From: Ceratotherium simum simum
Taxonomy: Eukaryota; Chordata; Mammalia; Perissodactyla; Rhinocerotidae
Length of the DNA stretch: 64,000 nucleotides
Reading direction: 5' to 3'
Assembly: GCF_000283155.1 (NCBI RefSeq)
Contig: NW_004454173.1
Location: 8,596,225 to 8,660,224, forward strand
Shown here: positions 48,081 to 59,065 of the stretch, piece after piece
How positions within the stretch are numbered: the first letter of the stretch is position 1
Layout of the letters: each line of letters starts with the position of its first letter
Made by a program: the position numbers and the translations under genes
The notes under the pieces: model-generated
The model's input: the letters and a program-made list of their open reading frames with translations, nothing else
The model's database searches: none
What the model was told of the DNA's origin: nothing

Positions 48081-49004
48081 AAATCTTTGAAGTTCTAATC
48101 CAAAACACTTCTGGAAAGGGAGGGATTGTTCTGACTTTACTACTTTTTGGCCTTCATAGCTACTTTGCAGCTCAGGGTCTTCAATTGCTCTGTGGGGCTG
48201 ATAAACTGCTTGATATGGTTTATTCCACACTGGTAAAGACCCATGAAGAACAAAGCATGCCTCCTGTATCCCTCTACAAAATGTTATCACAGCCCTTCAG
48301 AAGACCCAACGTCCTCTTTGCTGAGTCAGTGTCATCACTCAGCAGCTTCCCTCTTCACAATCTGTTCTCAAGTCTGTTCCCTGGGTCCCCCAGTTTGGAT
48401 TAAGTCCATTCTTTGGAGAGAATTCCAGACCTAGATAATCAGATAGATTATCAACAGCCAATGATTTTGCTATGATAGGATTTCTGGTGCTTCTTCCTCA
48501 TCCCTCTCTTATATGTGAAGAGAGAGAGGAGGTAAAGGATATTTACTTAAAACAAGAGTCTCCAACTCCAGGTTTAGAGCTTGGCTTCACATCTCTCATC
48601 AGTTCTCCTAAACCCTGCATCCCTCCTGAGGATCACAAGGCCACCCGCTCACACTTCCTGGAGCAGACTGCCCACTTGCTGGCCACGAGCCATTCGATCA
48701 GCAGGTGCTGAGTCTGCTGGAACTGCCGGTTCCCTCAGTTCAGCTGGCAGCATGGCGGTCAAGACGAGGTCACACTTAACCTTCCCTCCCTCAGGACCAT
48801 GTTGCCTCTTGGATAACAAATCCTGAGAAAACCTCAGGCCTTATCCCCACATCCATTTGGCCCTACTCTCGTAAACTATTCCACACCAACCTAACTAAAT
48901 TAGACATGCAGGCTTGAGTATCTGAAAGGAGAATTACTACAAAGTATTTGCTTCGAGATGTTGATCAGCCTGTGACTACAGAAGTTGTTTTCACTTCATA
49001 ATAC

Positions 49005-49230
49005 TGGCTAACTTTTAGTGCAGGTTTGTCATGTGTAAGGCCCTGTTCCAAACACTTTAAATGCACTTACTCATTCAATACCCCCAAGAGGTGGGTACGC
49101 TCATTTTCATTGTACAGATGGGGAAACTGAGGTACAGAGCAGTTAAGTAACTTGTCCAAAGTCATACAACTAAAGCAGTAGGGTTAGATTTGGACCAGGC
49201 AGTTTAACTCTGGAGTCCCTGCTTTTAGCC
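49005..49230 (-). repeat. MIR SINE
   Basis: CCCTGTTCCAAACACTTTAA, ACAGATGGGGAAACTGAGGT, ACAGAGCAGTTAAGTAACTT and ACCAGGCAGTTTAACTCTGG in antisense MIR order. Confidence 0.85.
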
Positions 49231-50554
49231 CAATTTGGTGAGGTTCTTCTATGAAGGCCAATTCTATTTTTCCCACTTTTGTGGGGTTTCGAGAACAATA
49301 AAAAGGGCATAAACTGGGATTAGCAGGGAGCACTAGATAAACTGCCAGCTGGGCAGGACGGCATTAGTCACCCTGTCTGTGGAACCATTTATCAGCAGTG
49401 AGATTGCATGATTTGCATATCAAGGGCCCGGAGCTGCTCAGCCCACTCAGAGGAACCGGGGCTGGCCAGAGTGACGCAATCCAGACTTAGAGCTCCCGCG
49501 GAAGAGGAACTAGTCTGGCTCAAAGTGGATCCTCTAAGCCCGTCTGAACCCCTGGGTAACATCTGAGGTGGGGTTTCCAGTCCTTTCCTCTCCCGTCTGG
49601 AGGGGGCTCTTCGTGTTTCAGTGACTCCTCGCGACCGCCTGCCGGCTCGTGGGGCGTTCTCAGGAAGAAGGCATGCAGCCCGCGGCCCACCTGGGAAGCC
49701 ACATGTTTACAGCTACAGAGCTGACGTAACTTGGTAGCGAAGAAAAGAGCAAAAATAAAAACACCCCACTTATCGTGTATTGATCTTAATTGGGTACACA
49801 TTGCCTTGAACATCGTCCAGCCACAGATTTGGCCTTGATCATATCACGGGCCAGTGCTCTAGAGCTTTGTGCCCTCTTTATTCCCAGGTTTGGTCGTCCT
49901 GATTGCTTAATCCGTCCGTGTTGACTTAAAGTGACTAGACAGCTCACTGTGATCGCCCCTGGCTCAGAGTCACACTGGGTCCTATAACTTCTCAGTTTAC
50001 GTCATCTGAGGATAAGACATAAAGCTGTAGCCTGAGACGTTTGCGGTGGAAATGAGCCTGTGGTCATGTGTTCTTCTGAACTGAGTTGCAGGTTGGAAAG
50101 AGCAGCTATAAATGGGGCTTTGTAGTCTTCCTTCCTTCCTGTGTTGAATTAGAACCAGAGCTGAGGGTGCCACTCTCAGCTTCATCCTGTCCCAGCTGCC
50201 CCCCGTCACCTCCACTGCCAGTCGGTTGCTCTTTCTCTCCTCTCCGCTTCCTCGCTCTTTATTCCCCAGTGTAATAGGTCGGTTCTGTACTCTCTCCCTT
50301 CGTCTGTCATTTGATTTTCGGAGCCCAACCTGTCATAGAGCCAGTTTTCCAACCACCAAGACGACGACAGAAAATCCTAATTTACATATTTATTTTATAG
50401 GCTTTTTTAGATCCCAGAAATGGCAGCCGCCTTTCCCATGTATTTCTGCATCTTTGGCATCACTGCGCATCAGCTCTTGCCCTGGCATAGACTGCCTGTG
50501 AGAGCAACTCTGCCTCTCCCACCCCCAATGGTTCTGGGAGGCAGGATGTCACAG

Positions 50555-50795
50555 AGGGCACTTGAGCAGAGTGCAGACCTGTGCGCTGAATCTGCCACTT
50601 CTTGTGTGTTCTTGGGGAAAGGTAGTCTTTTCCCCAGATTTTTTGTCCTCATTTGTGAAATGGGACTGAGATCAGCACCTGCCCACCTTGTGTCATCACT
50701 GCAGGGATTTGCTGTGATAGTCTGTGTCAAGCACCTACCCCAAGGCTGGGACAGAGAAAATGCTCAATCAATGTCAGTGATTATTCTTGTCAGCT
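50555..50795 (+). repeat. MIR SINE
   Basis: GAATCTGCCACTTCTTGTGT, TTGTCCTCATTTGTGAAATG, GGGATTTGCTGTGATAGTCT and GAAAATGCTCAATCAATGTC in sense MIR order. Confidence 0.75.
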
Positions 50796-51740
50796 ACTCT
50801 AGAGGACCAAGGGGAAGTCGCGTGTGATGTCCTAAAAATGGGCAGAAAGGGACACCCACGTTCTTCGTGCTGCCCGTCTCCCCTGATGGGAATGCTGCGC
50901 CGGCTCCAAGCTAGAGGGATTTACTTTTCTAACAGCTTCGGTTTTTAGTTTTCTCACAGTTGGCTGTGGAGATTTCTTAGGAGATTCTTTTAAAAACTTC
51001 TCTTAGGATGTTTTGAGTCCCTCCTGCCCTGATTGACATGCAGGATCAGTATTAAGCTTGAAAGTCTGCTGTTCACGCTGAACAAGAGAGGCTAAGAAAT
51101 ATCCATGGTTTTCCCTAAAATGGCTCTTCCCTCAAGCCTTTCAGGAATTCTTTTGTTCTGCCAGATTTAACCAGAAGGTAACTTTAACTCACTTCTGACC
51201 AAATAACACAGAGACCACACCCCAACACCAGAACCCACTGGACACCCTCTGGACACTCAGTATGCCTGTGGACCAGTTCAGAAAAGAGAGGACATGTGCT
51301 CAAGACATTCACTAAGTCCTGGCATGCTTAAGGGTTTGAAGGTAATAATCCAGCCAAGGGCCTTTTCTTCCTAGATTAAAGTATCTACGAAGAAGGTTTC
51401 TAGTAAAATGAGCAAGCCCGTAGTCCCGTGTATTCTTAATAGAAACTGGGCCAGAGCACCCCTGTCCCCGTGCAAGACCTTCCAGACCACCCAGAGCTGC
51501 CTTTCTCATGCCACCAAGGTGGTTGCCACCTCACAGAGGCTTCATTCTTCTAAGGGCTTGGACCATTGCTAGAAGAATTTAGGCTAGACAAGGTGAAGAT
51601 TGTGTAGGCACTGAGTGTGGGCAAACATTCAGGTGGGTTGCAGAGGCTGAGAGAGGAATCTTCTTTGGAGTCATTTCAAATTAGAAACCAAGGATATTCT
51701 AGTAGTCACTTGATCTGACAGTGTCAGAAATAACCTGAAG

Positions 51741-51957
51741 GGCCGGCCCTGTGGCTTAGGGGTTAAGTGTGCTCGCTCCGCTGCTGGCGGCCAGGGTTCA
51801 GATCCCGGGCGCGCACCAACGCACCGCTTCTCCGGCCATGCTGAGGCCGTGTCCCACATACAGCACCTAGAAGGATGTGCAGCTATGACATACAACTATC
51901 TACTGGGGCTTTGGGGGAAAAAATGAATAAATAAATAAAATTATTAAAAAAAAAAAG
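51741..51957 (+). mobile_element. ERE SINE, sense
   Basis: Starts GGCCGGCCCTGTGGCTTAGG, with A box TGGCTTAGGGGTTAAGTG and B box GGTTCAGATCC, then GCGCACCAACGCACCGCTTC, CGGCCATGCTGAGGCCGTGT and the AACTATCTACTGGGGC block shared with the antisense copy at 16432-16751, followed by AATAAATAAATAAA and a poly(A). A convincing target-site duplication was not found: the left flank AGAAATAACCTGAAG and the right flank AGAAAGAACATGGA agree only in part. Confidence 0.92.
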
Positions 51958-52999
51958 AAAGAACATGGATGATCCCTCAAGTTCTTCCAGCCTTGTACTC
52001 TCATGACTGAAGGTGAGCAGAGGGATATGTTTGACCAGCCTCCGCCAGTAGCCGTCAACCGCATACTACTCTCACCATACACAGCACCTCCATCACTCAG
52101 ATTGCTTTCTGTCCATCTCGGTGCAACCTTCCCACCCTAGCACACCCAAGCACCCTCTCTGCATGCTCCCTCAATCCCAAAGTCCCCTTAGGCTCACACA
52201 GCTCACTTGTTCCTACAATCACATACCAATACTCATACCTGGTTGCCATTCGTATCTCTCATGCTTGCTCGTGCGCGGAAAGGAAAAACGCTTTCTAACG
52301 ATAAGTTCAGCACAAGATCATGAGAAGGATAAGCCCCGTATAGTAACGGATAATAGAGCACTTGTGGATTAAAGACAAAGCAATATTCCTCAACTCTGCT
52401 CCCTCTGTTTTTTTCTCAAAATGATTTTCAAGATGAAAAGGGTACAATAGTCATTGATAAAATGAATTGTAGCCCAAGGTAGATAAGATATAAAGCATTC
52501 AGGTGAATACAGGCAAAATTGTAGAACAGAATTATTTAAGCAGTAATTTATGAGCACTGGAAGGGGTATTGATTAGGATTGTGCAAGCATTCATAAAAAC
52601 AAGTCTTGAAAGTCTCCTCTCGTTTTCTTCTTTGATGGTCACTAGATTGGTTGATCAGGGATGCGTGATAGGTTTCACAGAGCTGAGCTTCAGCAACACA
52701 CATGACAGTCTCACTTCCTTGTGGCCAAGCTGGATTCAGTGCACAATGATACCCAAAGTATGGTGATTCATAGATCAGTACCAATCTAGAATAGTGTTCT
52801 GCAACCTTGTGACCCCTGCCCCTCTTGGATTAACAGACAAATGTCATGTCTTCCTTTAATCTTATTTTAGATTTCAAACGGTTGACATCATGACCAACCA
52901 CAAAAATCAGATAGTGAGACAAAGTGCTACTTTGTTTTCAGATTACACCAACCCTCCCAGGAGATACTGATAGAAAAGAGCGAACTGGAGCTGAGAGAT

Positions 53000-53260
53000 C
53001 CCTTCACTCATGAAACTAATATTTATTGAGCATCGGCTATATGCCAGGCCTGTTCTTGTGGCTGGGAAAACTAGAGTGAAAAAACACCTGAAGATTCATG
53101 CATTCATGGAATATACATCCTAATCTAGAGATGTGATATTGTTTGCCCAAATTAACCTGCTCAGTGGAAAGGCCTTCTTGTGGTCTTGTCTTCCTCACAA
53201 TTATATCCATGGCAACTGGCACACTGTAGGTACTTAAGACATATGTGCTGTTGAATGATA
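53000..53260. repeat. Two L2 3' ends in opposite orientation, close together
   Basis: Antisense at 53000-53125 (TAATATTTATTGAGCATCGG and CATGGAATATACATCCTAAT) and sense at 53180-53260 (CTTGTCTTCCTCACAATTAT, GGCACACTGTAGGTACTTAA and GTTGAATGA). Confidence 0.55.
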
Positions 53261-53464
53261 CAATGAGAGCTGGGTGTCAAACACACATTTTTTTGACTCC
53301 AAAGATAATACTCTTTCACAGCTCTATGCTGGAACAAATTTAAGAAACAAATATAACCTGTACTTGGGTCTGAAAAAGCTAATTATATCAGGACAAGATG
53401 GAGGTGATAGGACTTGACAGCATGAGTAAAAAATTAGGCAGATGCAAAGACTAAATTTAATACA

Positions 53465-53640
53465 TGTATTCCTCCAGTACATATTTACTAGGATTTATCA
53501 GACCTTTTTGCAAGTGACGGGCAGACTACAGGAAGCAAGACAGTCATAGTCCCCACCATCCTGGAATTTATAGTCCAGCAAATATACAACAGCAGGGTGC
53601 TGTGGCAACCAAAAAAATAAAAATGCAAGCTTAGGCTCCA
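53465..53640 (-). repeat. L2 3'-end fragment
   Basis: Antisense L2 blocks: CAGTACATATTTACTAGGAT, CATCCTGGAATTTATAGTCC and AGGGTGCTGTGGCAACC. Confidence 0.55.
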
Positions 53641-53859
53641 GAGTCGCAACTGTGATGTCTCAGGTGAGGGCAGTGATGAGCCCCGCTGAACTTTGCCACG
53701 ATTAGACTGGGCCTGCAACAGTGGCCTCAGCTCTAGACACCAGCATGGCGAGAGAAAGCACGATCATGTCCAGAGGAGAGTGAACTGAATGATGAAGGGA
53801 GCAACAAGCGTGTAACACAGCAAGTGAGGAGGTAAACTGGGGATCAGCCTGAGAAGGAG

Positions 53860-54335
53860 GGCAGGATGACATCCTAGCACCCTCAAATGTATCAAAAACT
53901 ATCGTAGTGGTCATTAAGGCTGCTCTCCAAATAGTTCCAGCTCTCTGCCTCCTGGACGTGTGGTAAGAGCCCCTTTGTGGCCCCGTTATGGACAGGTGAG
54001 GCCACAGGAATAGTTCTAGCCAACAATTTAAGAGCAGGACGATGTGCAATCCTTGCAAGCTAGACTGTTTCAGTGGTGCTGAGAGATTCTCTTTTTCCTC
54101 CAGTGAAGGGCCATATTAAGAGATGACGACTGGGCTCTGACAGCCTGGCTCCCTGAGTGATTAACACGAGCCAAGCCCTCAGCCAACCCTTGATGGACAT
54201 TTTGCATGAGCAATAAATAATCGTTATCATTTTTATTCCAGTTGCTTAACACCGCCAAGATTGTGGCAGTTGTTCGTCACTGCAGCATAACCGAGTCTAT
54301 CCTGACTGATATGCTTGTCATATGTAGAGGGGCTA
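53860..54335 (+). repeat. LTR-like remnant (ERVL-MaLR type, tentative)
   Basis: The segment ends with GTCACTGCAGCATAACCGAG followed by TCTATCCTGACTGATATG, which resembles the 3' end of MLT1-type LTRs (solo LTRs of ancient ERVL-MaLR elements). AATAAATAATCG at about 54211 could be the LTR polyadenylation signal. No internal viral coding region is seen. Old and diverged; the 5' border is a guess. Confidence 0.4.
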
Positions 54336-54429
54336 GTCTGGTAATTTATAGCCCCCAGGGTTAGAAATAGGATCATGCCAGGCTGCAACAGGGGTTACAG
54401 AATTTGTTTTAGCATAGAAATGAACTTTT

Positions 54430-54590
54430 TTCACAAAGGTGTTCAGATGTGTAATCAACTTCCTTGGGAGGGAAGGAGTTTACCATCACTGGACATCTTC
54501 AAACGGTCTACAACCCCTGGTGGGATGATGGACAGGAAGTCAGACTGGACAATCACAGAGATGTCCCTTCCAACCTTGAGAGACCATCAT
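54430..54590 (+). repeat. CR1/L3-like LINE 3' fragment (tentative)
   Basis: CTTCCTTGGGAGGGAAGGAG, ACCATCACTGGACATCTTCA, AACGGTCTACAACCCCTGG and GATGTCCCTTCCAACCTTGA follow the layout of the conserved 3' end of CR1-clade LINEs (L3 in mammals). The open frames across it are not genes. Confidence 0.5.
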
Positions 54591-55344
54591 GCCACAGTCT
54601 GGAACGGGCCTGGCAAGCACACTATAATTGTGTTGCTTCCCCTGGCCTACTGGGGCAGGCCTGGAGTTGGCTTTCCATGTTTCCTCTAGCCACATGCCCA
54701 GGCCCCTTCTGCTTTCACTGTACCACACAGTCATGAATCTGTGCTCAGCATTGCTGGGGGGCTCAGCAAGTGTGTATAAAATGTGCAGCAGCTCAGATGG
54801 CAAAGAGATAAAGCAAATAGTAAAGGCTCTCTTGGCTCACCATCATGCAGAAGGATAAATAGTCCTCTGGGACTCCTGTCTGCATCGTTAACATCCCGGA
54901 GGCATTAGGAAACCTCTGAAGTTCACCCTATTGGTTTGTCCCTCATTATGCTTATCTGCCTTCTAGGAACAAAAGCTAAGCATCCTCCCTAACAAGGCAG
55001 AACCCCAGCATAAAGATCTGCTCTGGGGAGATTTGTGTTGAGAGAAAGCTGTTTGGGAGGTTGGCAAGAAACAAGGATCTCAGCATCAAAGGCTGGCTTT
55101 GAGCACTTGCCCCATTTTCTAGTGGTTTGCTGGAGCTGGCTTCTACTGGCTCACAAGAACCGATTATACACACCTCTTCCCAAGTTAGTGTTCAGTGAGC
55201 TCACAAGCGTAGCTTCAAATTGGGCATGGTGAGAATATTTACACCATAAAAATTGGTAAATGCTACAAATGAAAGTTTTGTTTTTGTATTTGGGGGTGGG
55301 GGGGTTGACAGCTTACTAGAACACCCCTGATAATAGTGAGAAAA

Positions 55345-55545
55345 TCATGGTCTTCGCAACCGGGCTGAGCTGGGTTCATTCTGGCTCTGCTACTACTAGC
55401 TGTTGTCATTAGGCAGAAAGTATTGAAACTTATGTGAACCTGAGTTTCCTTATCTGTAAAATGGGGATAATAATGAAAACCAAACTATTTGCCTCAGAGG
55501 GCAGTATGAGGATCAAAAGAGATAATGTCCAAAGATCACTTACTA
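55345..55545 (+). repeat. MIR SINE
   Basis: GCTGGGTTCATTCTGGCTCT, ACCTGAGTTTCCTTATCTGT and AAAATGGGGATAATAATG in sense MIR order. A 13-base region rich in G lies just upstream near 55294-55310. Confidence 0.8.
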
Positions 55546-56187
55546 AACTAAACAAAGCTCCTTCACCCTGGGGCACATGCAGACAACACCTCCGGAGACA
55601 AAAAAAGAACACCATTGAATCATGGCTTTTTTTTTTTAATGTGGAAAACCTTCCCAGAAGCTTCCCAGCCTCATATCCTATTGGCGAGTTTAGCATCACA
55701 TGACCACATCTAAAACTAATCACTTGACAAAGGAAATGGAAGCCAAGCTACAGCTCCTGAGGGTGGCTGGAGCCCCAGATGGGATTTTTAAAGTTCCCCA
55801 GATGGTTTCAATATTCAGTTAGAATACAGTACCAGTGGCTTAGAGCATAAGTCTTAGACAAATTATGACTTAGTCCGCTGGGGCTAGAGAGGGATTCATT
55901 CTCCCCTGAAGAACAAGGATGGAGAACAAAATAAGGATTCCAGGATTGCGGAAGGATAGAGGAGGGTAGATGGCTGTTTATCAAGTAATCAGCACTGTTG
56001 GCCCCAGTCTCCATTCCCAGCTACTGGACCTTCTAGGGGCAAAGAGCTCAGTGGGGAAACCAGAGGCTTTAAGAAATGGTTGTTCTTAAGGGTGAGACAC
56101 CCAACTATTTGAAAACAGAAATGGAGTATTGGATTAAGATTTGAGAAAACAAGCAGTGGGAGGGAGAAGGTCAAGAAAGCTTTTGCA

Positions 56188-57707
56188 GTTCTGGTTCAAG
56201 ATGGTGACCTAGGAGGTTCCTGAACACCCCTCTTCCTATGGAACACCAAAGCTATAACTATATATGGAACAATTTCCTCTGAAAGAAATCCAGAAACTAG
56301 CTGAGTGACTCCTACATATTGGGTGAATGAGAATAAAACCACATTGAAATGGGTAGGAGAGGCTGAGACACAATCTTGCCATTAACCCCATCCCCAGTGC
56401 AGTGACACACAACAGGGAGGGAACTTACAACTCCCAGCTTCTCTCCCTGAGGAGTGAAGGATTTAGACCCCATATCTGGTGCCCAACTTTTAAGACTTTC
56501 CACCTGAGAGACAGGATCCCAAAACATCTAGCTCTGAAAGTCAATGGGGCTTGTGTCCATGAGACCCACAAGGCTATAGCGAACTAACAGTTCTTAACAG
56601 ACTCACTATGGCTATGCCTCCAGGGCCCAGTGCAGAGGCAGCAGAATTAAATGCTCAGTCTTTCTGTGAAAGAGGCTTATTTGCTTATCTTAAAAGCTAT
56701 GGCTTGAGGGGCAAGCTTCTAACTTAACACACGTCTAGGGACCAATTGCAATACTCTCCAGGGACTGGGGAGGCCTCTGCCTCACTCCAGGTTGCTGGTA
56801 TCTCCCAGAAAGGAGCTTGTGCGCACATTTGGCACCCCAGCTTTTGTGGCTGGCACTCAGGGAATGCACCCCTTGATTGCCTGACTCAGGTGGTCAGCAA
56901 GGCTTCCATTCTTGGGTTCCACAGGACTGGAAAAGACAGAGAAACATCTTAACCAGCTATGCACCCAAGGCACAGTACAGAGACAACAGACTGAAATGCC
57001 CAGCCTTTCCACGAAAGAGGCCTATTTGCAGATCTTAAAAGCTGCAGCCTGAGGGTCAGGCTTCTAATTTAACACATATCTAGGGACTGACTGCAATCCT
57101 CTCCAGAGACCAGGGCGGCCAGTTGGTGCCATCGTCGTGCTCTGCCTCTGGACCAACCAGGTCACCAGTGTCTCTGAGAAAGGAGCTGTGCATACCTCTA
57201 GTACCCCAGCTTTTTTGCTGCCACCCAGAGGACACATCCCTGAGAGTCTTGTGGCTAGGGGGGTTGTGTTTATGGGTTTAATGGGATGATAGCAAACACA
57301 GAAACAGTTCTTAGCATTCTATCTCTCTAGGGCTCAGTGCAGAGGGAACAGACAGAAACATCCATCTCCAGTCTTCCCCTGAAGGAGGTATATTGGCATA
57401 TTTTAGAAGTTACTGCCTGAGAGTCTAGTTTCCAATCAGCCTACATCTAGGTATTGACTGAGATCCTCCCGTTTGGGACACTGACAGGTCTTGGCACACC
57501 CTCAAATCCTGGGAACCACTAAGAACAAATATGGCTGCTTAGACAATCACAGAGGTTTAAGAGACGACAAAGAGCTAGGGCAGGGTTGAACAATAAGGTT
57601 CATCTCCTACACGAGGCCACTCCTTCAAGACTGGGAGATGTGGGTCTTGTAACTAATGCATAAAAACTAACACAGAGAGTTGAGGAAACTGTAAAACACA
57701 AAGGAAT
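56188..57707 (+). promoter_or_regulatory. L1 5'UTR with internal promoter region and tandem monomers
   Basis: The L1 5'UTR normally carries the pol II promoter. Its head contains GAACAATTTCCTCTGAAAGA and ACATTGAAATGGGTAGGAGA, recognisable L1 leader blocks. Related units of about 345-361 bp follow: matching anchors GCCCAGTGCAGAGG (56625), GCACAGTACAGAGA (56970) and GCTCAGTGCAGAGG (57332), each followed about 60-70 bases later by an AAAGAGGC or GAAGGAGG block and then by CTAGG-ACTGACTGCAATCC-like text. The third unit is shortened. No CpG-rich promoter core remains. Confidence 0.75.
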
Positions 57708-58578
57708 ATGTTCCAAACAAAAGAACACGATAAAACCCCAGAAAAAAACCTTAGTGAAATGGAGATAAGTGATTTACCTTATAGAAAGTTCAAAATAACA
57801 GTCATAAAAATGCTCACTGAGGTCAGGAGAACAATGCATGAACAAAGTGAGAATTTCAACAAAGAGATAGAAAATATAAGAAAGTACCAAACAGAAATCA
57901 CAGAGCTGAAGAATACAATAACTAACCTGAAAAGTTCAATAGAGGGGTTCAACAGCAGGCTACACGAAGGGGAAAAAGGATCAGCAAATCCAAATACAGG
58001 GCAGTGGAATTCATCCAATCAGAGGAGCAAAAAGAAAAGAGAATGAAAAAGAGTGAAGATAGCTTAAAGAACTTACAGGACAACATCAAGTGGACCAATA
58101 TTCACATTATAGAGATTGTAGGAGAAGAGAGGGAAAAAAGGGCAGAAAATTTATTTGAAGAAACAATAGCTAAAAAGTTCCCTAACTTGGGGAAGGAAAC
58201 AGACGTCTATATTCAGGAAACCCAGAGAGTTCCAAATAAGATGAACCCAAAGAGACCCACACCAAGACACATTATAATTAAATTGTCAAAAGTTAAAGAC
58301 AAGGAGAGAATCTTTAAAGCAGCAAGAGAAAAACAACACGTTACGTACAAGGAAAACCCCATAATACTTTTAGCAGATTTTTTAGCAGAAGCTTTACAGA
58401 CCAGAAGGGAGTGACAAAATATATTCAAAGTGCTGACAGGGAAAATTGGCCAACCAAGAATATTTTACCCAGAAAAGTTGTTGAAGGAGAGATAAAGAGT
58501 TTCCCAGACAAGCAAAAGCTGAAGGATTTCATCACCACCAGACTAGCCTTACAAGAAATGGTAAAGGGATTTCTTTAA
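57708..58578 (+). pseudogene. L1 ORF1 (RNA-binding coiled-coil protein), broken
   Basis: Three reading frames together cover the ORF1 protein. 57708-58046 gives the N-terminus with a coiled-coil region (EQSENFNKEIENIRKYQTEI, then ITELKNTITNLKSS). 58004-58414 gives the RNA-recognition part and C-terminal domain (NIHIIEIVGEEREKRAENLF and RHIIIKLSKVKDKERIFKA). A third frame carries FYPEKL-like text and the terminal QEMVKGFL with TAA at 58576-58578. Breaks are a frameshift near 58005-58046, a TGA at 58412-58414 where the family has Trp, and a second frameshift near 58480. In an active L1 this protein coats the L1 RNA as a trimer. Confidence 0.85.
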
Positions 58579-59065
58579 GCTGAAATGAAAGGGCACTAAG
58601 TAGTAACAGGAAAATGTATGAAAGTATAAATCTCACTGATAAAGGTAAATATATGGTAATAAAATTCAGAATAATCTAATGTTGTAATGGTGAGTTAATC
58701 ACTTAAAAATCTAGTATGAAAGTTAAAAGACAAGCGTAGTAAAAATAACTATAACTACAATGATTTGTTAAGGGATATACAGGATAAAAAGATGTAAATT
58801 GTGACAACAAAAACATAAAACATGTGGTGGGGGTGTTTTAGAATGCGTCCAAATTTAACTTGTTACCAATTTAAAAGAGACTGTTATAAATATAAGATGT
58901 TTTATATAGGCCTCATGGTAAACACAAGCAAAAACCTATAGTGGATGCATGAAAGATAAAGGACTCGAAGCATACCACTACAGAAAATCATCAAATCACA
59001 AAGGAAAAAAGCAAGAGAAGAAAGGAACAAAGGAATTACAAAACAGCAATAAAACAATTAACAAA
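58579..59065 (+). other. L1 inter-ORF region
   Basis: About 490 bp separate ORF1 and ORF2, far more than in modern human L1 but usual for older eutherian L1 lineages. AT-rich, with AAATATAAGATGTTTTATAT and CTACAGAAAATCATCAAATC as recognisable L1 blocks. The run from 58949 is in frame with ORF2 but carries no domain. Confidence 0.7.

Larger units (their letters stand above)
47276..56173. other. Intergenic DNA downstream of PRKCH, up to the L1
   Basis: No gene is recognised between the PRKCH 3' end and the L1. MIR, L2, ERE, CR1-like and LTR-like pieces are listed separately. Bases 47460-47830 have the texture of an old interspersed repeat (GGCTGCAACAGACTAACCCT and GGACACACATCACCTCTGCT), family not fixed. 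About 49235-50550, 50800-51735, 51960-52995 and 55550-56170 show nothing I can name. In humans HIF1A is the next known gene some distance downstream; it is not in this window. Confidence 0.7.

Noticed and set aside
50420..50827. A 135-residue open frame starting MAAAFPMYFC
   Set aside because: It runs through a MIR element, shows no domain and has no gene context.
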